64,000 bases of DNA from Heliocidaris erythrogramma (lineage: Eukaryota; Echinodermata; Echinoidea; Camarodonta; Echinometridae). Every line of letters begins with the position of its first letter. The stretch's first letter is position 1. The stretch is taken from NCBI GenBank assembly GCA_025617745.1, contig CM046870.1, forward strand, positions 9,600,410 through 9,664,409, written 5' to 3'. Shown here in pieces: positions 57,811-64,000 of the stretch. The translations under genes and the position numbers were made by a program. The notes under the pieces are model-generated. The model worked only from the letters and a program-made list of their open reading frames with translations. It was not told where the DNA came from and did no database searches.

Positions 57811-59140
57811 AAATATATCTTTCAACAACAAAAAATCTGTGTCTTTCAAATATGACAGTTCATTCTATGTATTTTGAAAATTCTGCTAGTAGTTTCTACT
57901 TTTTTTTAAAAACTGGTTGATGATTCATATATCAATGACCAATTAATGACTGAATATGTCATTTACAGACTCTCCATTTCTGTAATGCGATTAGATTACC
58001 AAATACGCACCAAGATAAGTTCTTAATTTATACAAGAGCTAAAAGTTGATTAAAGTAGCTAAACATAGCAGCAGGGTTTATCTAAAAATAAATCTAATAA
58101 ATCATGGATCATTAATCCCCTGATTAGTCTTAATATCTTAGACTGCAATGGGGTCCAGAGGAGGCATGTATGTACATGGTGCTAACTGGTACAGAAAGAA
58201 GACTAGAATCTATGGTCACAATTTCAAGAGAGGTCAATTCTACAAAATGTCTTTAATAATGAGTTCAAATAACATCTTATTTAAACAAAATAAAATTCAA
58301 ATTTTGTTAGTGTTCATAAAATTTTGAATTGTTAATATTAGATTCCTGTTTATTCAGGTTAAAAAAAGAATGACATGATGATACTGATAACCTAATAAAA
58401 GTGGAAAAATTAAAAATAGTGTAATTTGTCTACTTCAGCAACAAGCAAAACAGACACAAATTTGTAATCAGTAGGGTTGAATCAACCAACTAAATGGCAT
58501 ATGCCAAAAATACCGGTATTTCAGATAAAATATACCTTTAGTATATGCCTACATCATGGAAGTTAAAATGTATAGTAGCAAAATGAGAAAGAAACATTAA
58601 TAGTAAGAGAGGTAATGCTTTTATACCAGGGCCGGAAATATATTCTGCAATGTGTATTTAATTTGCAAAGCACCAGCAATTATTTCTAGGATCGCATACC
58701 ACTGTAATGGGATCAGTCATTTCTATTGTCTCTAGAGATTGCAAATTGGCAACAAATTGTATGGCGTACCCAAGGGTCTGAACTGCTTGTTGGAATGTAC
58801 AAGACTTGGAAAGAGAGTAAAAGATGAAATATCATGTAGTAAATTTTCTCCCTGTGATTTGGAATGACTATAAGCACCTAAATATGGAATTATTTCAACC
58901 CCCTGCCATGATATAAGGGGGGTCTTGTACATTTTGAAGCACAACTCCGGTAGTCTCACATAAACAGACCCCTTTACACACCAGATGATTACCAATATCA
59001 TCGAGAAATGCATACACTAATATGTTTGTTGTTTGTGAAAATTCCATTGTGCTCTGTGCACACATTACATACACTTGGTGACATTGTAACGTTGCCATAG
59101 GTTAAAATTTCACTTGACACAAGCTTCCACTGAAATAATG
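57811..59140. other. Upstream intergenic, no features seen
   Basis: AT-rich. No conserved ORF or clear repeat. Confidence 0.5.
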
Positions 59141-59142
59141 AT

Positions 59143-59415
59143 AATAGTAATAATGATAAACTGTTCTTGAATAGCGCATATCACACTCTGATACAATGCC
59201 TCTATGCGCTTTCAAAGGGTTTGGATATAATTACAGAAGCTTTAGCTCCAGCAGCAGTTGTGCCTTCAAGGAAAAAATCCTACCAGGGACCTATTTTTAA
59301 CACCTGGGTGGAGAGAGACAACTGTGGATAAAATGCCTTATCTAAGGACATAATACAGGGAAGAGATTCAAACCCTTAACCTTTTGATTGAGTGTTCCAT
59401 GAATGAACCACATGC
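59143..59415 (+). repeat. SINE-like dispersed repeat, copy 3 (most complete)
   Basis: Starts at a (ATA)n-like tract, then AATAGCGCATATC, CTATGCGCTTTCAAAGGGTT, AACACCTGGGTGGAGAGAG, and ends with GATTCAAACCCTTAACCTTT and TTGAGTGTTCCATGAATGAACCACATGC. That end reads, on the minus strand, as a decayed tRNA head (anticodon-side text then a B-box-like GGGTTTGAATC). Typical of tRNA-derived SINEs. Confidence 0.6.
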
Positions 59416-60239
59416 TATGCCAGGATGCCTCCTCTATTAGGAACATCCTTCGGAACGTGTTGGCATACCGGTACTCCAACATTTGCTACAGAGATAATTG
59501 CTCCTTGCATTATTTCACCAAAGACATAGGGTAGAGTTACGGGTTAAAGTTCGGGTCAGATATAGTGCTTGGTCTAGGGATGAAGTTAAGAATTTGGTTG
59601 GTGTTATGGATTACCGGGAGCAAATGCAGCTAGAGCATGTGCCGTACAACCCCATGGTGCTGCCATACCATAGGGCAATGGTCTGCACCCTTGCGGACAG
59701 CCAATGCCCCAAGTCACCCTTCACTGGCTAACCTCATTAACAGTCAGGTCTGATGGAGAGGTCAATCATCTATGCAGTTATGAGTTCCACTGATCAAGTT
59801 CTAGTCATTATTAGAAATATACAAGGTGTGCCTTGTTATTCTTAGCATTGACTTGGAACTATGTGTTGATGAAGAAGGGATTTACGGATATGACAATTCA
59901 TAGTAGCATTTTCTGGATTTCTTTTGTGCTTGTCTCGAATTCTAAGACCTCCTCACTTCCCCTTCCCTTCTAGCTCCCCATGACCAACCTCTCTTAACCC
60001 CTTACATGCCACCAGATTTTTCAGCAATTTGTCAAAAATAAATTTTCAAGAGTTAACTGGGCAAAGATATAATGCATAGGAACAACATTATATTTAAGGC
60101 ACAGGATTCTGTATGAGGCAGAATTTACAAGCCATTCTGAGCCTAAACGAAATGTTCAACACTCAAATGTTCAGGCGGGATTTGCCACCCACGGCATGGT
60201 AGGGGTTAAGAATCCAATTCCGAAATCACTCCTTCGTCT

Positions 60240-61080
60240 CATCATTCAACCCCTTCCCCTTTCTATCTTCATCCCATTACCTGTTAACTATTATCCTTTT
60301 ATTTGTGCCTTTTTTCTTCTAAAATTATCCCCATTTTCATCTCGCCTTTCCATCTCTCTTTCACCCTCCCATTTTACCTTGTTCCCTATACTGCCAATAT
60401 CTCCTCTTTACGGCCTGTCCTCTCATTCCCCTTCCACTACCCCCCCCCCCCTGTCCTCTGCACTCTTTACCCCTTTCTCGTTTTGTTTAATCTCCCCTAG
60501 TCCCACCCCACACCACCTTCCTGATTGGAACAGACTGCATCTTCATTCTCTAAGCATCTCCAAAATTGCGCCCCCTCCTCCTTATACCCTCCAGCCATAT
60601 CTCTCTCCCATCCTCTTTGTTCCCAATCTCCCTGTTCCCCTCCACTGGTTGGTCGCCAACATGAGGAAGATACAACACCCCCCCCCCCACCCTCCCTCCT
60701 ACCTCCCCCATCCTCCTTCTTCCCTATCTTCCTTTTCCTACCCTCTCAGTCTCCCAATCTCCCTGTTCTCCTCCACCAGTCAGTCGCCATCATTACAAAG
60801 ATACAATTTTTCACCCCTCCCCTCATCATCCCCTCCCCCCATCTCTCCTCCATCCTCCTTTCCCTGCCCTCTCAGTCTCCCAATCTCCCTGTTCTGCTCC
60901 AGCAGTCAGTTGTCATCATCATTAAAAAGATACAATTTTTCACCCCTCCCCTCATCATCCCCTCCTCCCATCTCTCCTCCCATCTCTCCTCCATCCTCCT
61001 TTCCCTACCCTCTCAGTCTCCAATCTCCGTGTTCTGCTCCACGGGTCAGTCGTCCCTATTATGAGGATACAATATCTGTT
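60240..61080. repeat. CT-rich minisatellite, 125-140 bp unit, four copies
   Basis: Units starting CAATCTCCCTGTTC occur at about 60625, 60756, 60881 and 61020, each followed by a CAGTCAGTYGYC-like block, GATACAATTTTTCACCCCTC and a C/T-rich filler. The flanking 60240-60600 is also pyrimidine-rich. The 306-residue ORF across it is the longest in the window but is only this repeat translated. Confidence 0.85.
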
Positions 61081-61236
61081 CTACATGAAGCATGGTTCCA
61101 TTCTTGGGTTCACTGAACCGTGACCGTCCAGTCTGTCTGCCACAGACCAACGCATCACCGCCATGGCGATGTCTCACCCGCTCTAGTTTGCCAGACCAGA
61201 CCCTCACAAACGCAACACGATGGGATGAAGTTCTTG

Positions 61237-62149
61237 TTTAAAGGACAATTAACCTCAAACAATAAAGACGATAGTGTTCAAAGGTGTTATTTATTCCTAC
61301 TTGTTAGACTATATGGCTTCGCGTCAAAATATACGAGATCAATACGAATCAAGATTTTCTGAGCAAAATTTATCATCTGCTAGCAATATGTATCGTCTGC
61401 TAGCAATACATGGGGGCTGCCATTTTTTTATGTGTACAAGAAGATTTTCTTAATCCAAATGCTCAATTGCCTTTTTCAAAATTAAAAACCCATTTGAGAT
61501 TAAAAATATAGAATAAATATGTCAATTTATTTTTAAACTGAAGATTTCCTTATATATTTCTGTTGAAAATCGATATTCGCTTAATATAAATCTATTTTCT
61601 AGATACTGTGACGCAATGGACGGAGCAAATTAATTCAAATTTTATGGATGCTTCTTCCTTGAGCATCTATAGCGGCAAACTATGCATTCACCTGCTTTCG
61701 GATAATGGGACTTGAAAAGTCAGAATGCATGCTGCATATATTAAGTTCTGCTCTGTTTGGAAACCCAAGAAAATAGATTTTTGTTAAGCAAAACCAGACA
61801 ATTTAAAAGTATCATTATAAAGATTTAATTTTTATAAATCATGTAAACACCCACTTTACATTTTTCGTCACATATGGGATTTTAGGTAATGAAGAAAATC
61901 AATTTAGGTCTTGGATTCAAAATATCTTCCTGACCGGAACATTTCTCAATGGTTCATGTACAAATCCAAATCAGCAAGAAAATGGCAGCCCCCACGTAAA
62001 TGAGTAGGAGACGATACCGGGTGTTGGAATATCTTTATTTATACCCTTTTCTGATATCTTATTAGAAAATGATTGAGGCCAATAAGTAGGAATATATTAC
62101 ACCTTTCAATATAAGTAAATTTGTACTCAGGGGTTAATTCTCCTTTAAA
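61237..62149. mobile_element. Foldback DNA element, 0.9 kb
   Basis: Left end TTTAAAGGACAATTAACCTC; right end, reversed, TTTAAAGGAGAATTAACCCC. The arms continue to pair over about 200 bp: GGTGTTATTTATTCCTACTT (61282) against the reversed AATAAGTAGGAATATATTAC (62080), and TGGGGGCTGCCATTTTT (61410) against AAAATGGCAGCCCCCA (61978). No transposase ORF. TA or TTAA target duplication is possible but ambiguous within TTTAAA. Confidence 0.8.
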
Positions 62150-63160
62150 GATGAATTTGAGTTCTGGTCATGAAATAATATTGTGAAAGAAACTGTCTCA
62201 AAGCAATTGGGAAAGGTTGATCACAAAGCACATCAGATTTGGTGTATGCTGTGAAGTTTAGAAATCACAAAATAGGAGAAGAAACTGACTCAATCCTGCT
62301 GCGAGTCACATGCACAGCACACAGAAATGTGTACATGGGACTACACACACATGTTCGGCCCAAACATTTCAGCCGTTTCTCGTCATATTTTGAATATAAG
62401 GGCATTTAAAGAGCAATGCTTTTCAGGGGATTTTTTTCTAATTATTATAAGACACAGCATGACTAGCATCAGATGGACAAATCTCATTAAATTCTGCATG
62501 TTTTCAATCAGAATACACCAGTTTGCAGTTTGACCCGAAAGCTTTTCAAGTAGAAATCTCCATCCCATTTTGGATGGAGGCCGTAATTGCCGGAGGGGGG
62601 GGGGGGGGGGATACCCTGTAAGACTGGAAACCAAATAATGGTGATGCATGTCCACCCACGGATGCCCTCCTACAACGATATGACTCAGCGAATCTTTAAA
62701 TTATTAATTACAAATTCTGTGAAGTCTCATCTAATTACTCACCAGCAGAATGGCAGGAAGTGAATAAAATAATGACATAGGCTTACAGCCAGAATTCAGT
62801 CACAATCCTATTAGATATGCTGTTACAAAACATTAACCCAATACATTTTCCTTGAAATATAAATCATTAACAAAGAAAATAGACACCTTGGTGCACTGAT
62901 TTAGTATTTTGATCCTTCTAAAAATAATTTTGCAATTTTCCACAAAACGCATATAAAAATTACCCACGGAAATCGAAAGCGATAAAAGCTTGTGTCAAAT
63001 CCTGTAGATGTTACTGAAAATAGATTTTATGAAAACAGTGCCCTGGTCAATTATACACCATTGTTTCTCAAGGATGACAACTTTGGCAGAAGAAATTCAG
63101 ATTTATCTAAATTTTGAAGAAATATCTTTTTACTGGTATGCTGTCCTAATATGTAGTGTA
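62150..63160. other. Upstream intergenic with a G16 run
   Basis: G16 at 62595-62610; otherwise AT-rich with no recognised feature. Confidence 0.5.
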
Positions 63161-63164
63161 GGAT

Positions 63165-63480
63165 CTCAGAGAAAGAGAGAGAGAGGGAAAGACGGAAAGA
63201 CAGAGAGACAGGGACGGAGACACAGAGACAGAGAGACAGGGAGACAGAGAGACAGGGACAGAGAGAGAGAGAGAGAGAGAGAGGAGTAGAGACAGATAGA
63301 GACAGAGCTAACCACAATTAGATGAAATATGGATGCATACTGGATTACTACATGAGCTAGGTGTCAAATGGGAGATTGGGGGGGGGGGGGTGAGGAGATA
63401 GGGGGAGAGAGAGAGAGAGAGCAAGATGATGGGAGAGAGAAAGAGGAGGACAGAAAAATAGAGGAGGAGGAGGAGGCTAG
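63165..63480. repeat. GA/GACA purine-rich repeats with G13
   Basis: Imperfect GAGAGACAGG units (63205-63258), (GA)n (63259-63283), G13 (63378-63390) and further GA/GAG repeats. ORFs here are artefacts. Confidence 0.9.
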
Positions 63481-63499
63481 ACACAAGATCACCTAGGGC

Positions 63500-63700
63500 A
63501 GGATGTAATTTGTTTTAAGCCCCAGTAATTATCCGATGACAGTTAATTACTTTTCTGGCCCTACAGAGGGTCACCCCTCCGGGGCAGTGAGTCGGAAGAT
63601 GAATATGGAGGAATTAGAGTTGAGGTCTTCGTAAACCAGCAGATCAATGCCCCGTTGTCTTCTTCATAAGGCTTTAATAAAGGAGCAGAGATCGTCGAGC
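63500..63700. promoter_or_regulatory. Candidate homeodomain-type regulatory module
   Basis: Two TAATTA sites (63526-63531 and 63544-63549) flank a Meis/TGIF-type TGACAG (63537-63542), 18 bp apart. They are followed by GGGTCACCCCTCCGGGGC (63568-63585). The island has balanced composition between purine repeats and AT-rich DNA. Confidence 0.3.
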
Positions 63701-64000
63701 ATACAAATCGTATCCACACAGTCATGGTCTGTAACTTTGAGGAGCATAATTACTGGTATACCACTATTTTTTTGCTATACTACCAACTATCTTAAGTTCT
63801 ACTATCATATGGTTTTCCCCAAATTAATGAAATTTATAAAAAAAATATAAATATTTGAATCATGCTATTATTTTGTTTATAAAATATATATCTCAGTAAT
63901 AACTAAGGTAGATAATTTGAGATCCCATGCATTTTTATGAATATCTGTACAATGTTATCCAAAGCATAAAGGTACCGTATTAGATTAGCATTCATGCTAC
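63701..64000. other. AT-rich end of window
   Basis: No feature seen. Confidence 0.5.

Noticed and set aside
60196-61116. 306-residue plus-strand ORF, longest in the window
   Set aside because: It is the translation of a CT-rich minisatellite; composition is almost only P, S, L, F and I, and the repeated blocks follow DNA units.
1-64000. CRISPR arrays, operons, prophage or bacterial defence genes
   Set aside because: No regularly spaced repeats with unique spacers, no dense ORFs; gene structure is animal-like.

Overview
The window looks like a euchromatic, AT-rich animal genome segment: split genes with GT-AG introns, 21 kb introns, dispersed foldback elements, and microsatellites. Two conserved bilaterian genes are supported. 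The mix of abundant palindromic MITEs, a Penelope-like element remnant, tRNA-derived SINE-like pieces and RBMS/COQ10 exons is most consistent with an echinoderm, probably a sea urchin; that assignment is inference, not something the sequence proves.

Layout. (1) 497-2460, plus strand: the last three coding exons of a COQ10-type coenzyme Q-binding START protein; its 5' end lies before the window. (2) 2.5-9 kb: intergenic, packed with mobile elements, including a Penelope-like remnant with a 13-bp target duplication, a TA-flanked MITE, a nested MITE pair and a GGGCCC-type MITE. (3) 9-50.9 kb, minus strand: an RBMS-family (RBMS1/2/3, fly alan shepard) RNA-binding protein gene. Six coding exons are identifiable (49142-49210, 41953-42167, 20568-20626, 18770-18892, 17528-17593, 15706-15774) with compatible splice phases. 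The rest of RRM1, all of RRM2 and the following linker are absent from the readable sequence. They most likely fall in the exactly 500-N placeholder gap at 19277-19776. The repeat-poor, G-poor stretch 9.05-15.7 kb is a candidate long 3' UTR. (4) 50.9-64 kb: upstream intergenic DNA with SINE-like copies, a CT-rich minisatellite, a 0.9-kb foldback element and a candidate homeodomain-type regulatory module near the end.

The two genes are convergent. COQ10 acts in the mitochondrial respiratory chain as a coenzyme Q chaperone, while RBMS binds AU-rich RNA or single-stranded DNA, so no functional link is implied. The most unusual structures are a 160-bp tandem triplication of the RBMS RRM1 exon with two decayed pseudo-exon copies; a three-copy hairpin family whose outer stem sequences differ between copies yet stay self-complementary; a scrambled 360-bp inverted duplication; more than twenty poly(G)/poly(C) runs of 11-20 bases; and a small well-formed orphan coding exon (44354-44464) inside RBMS intron 1.
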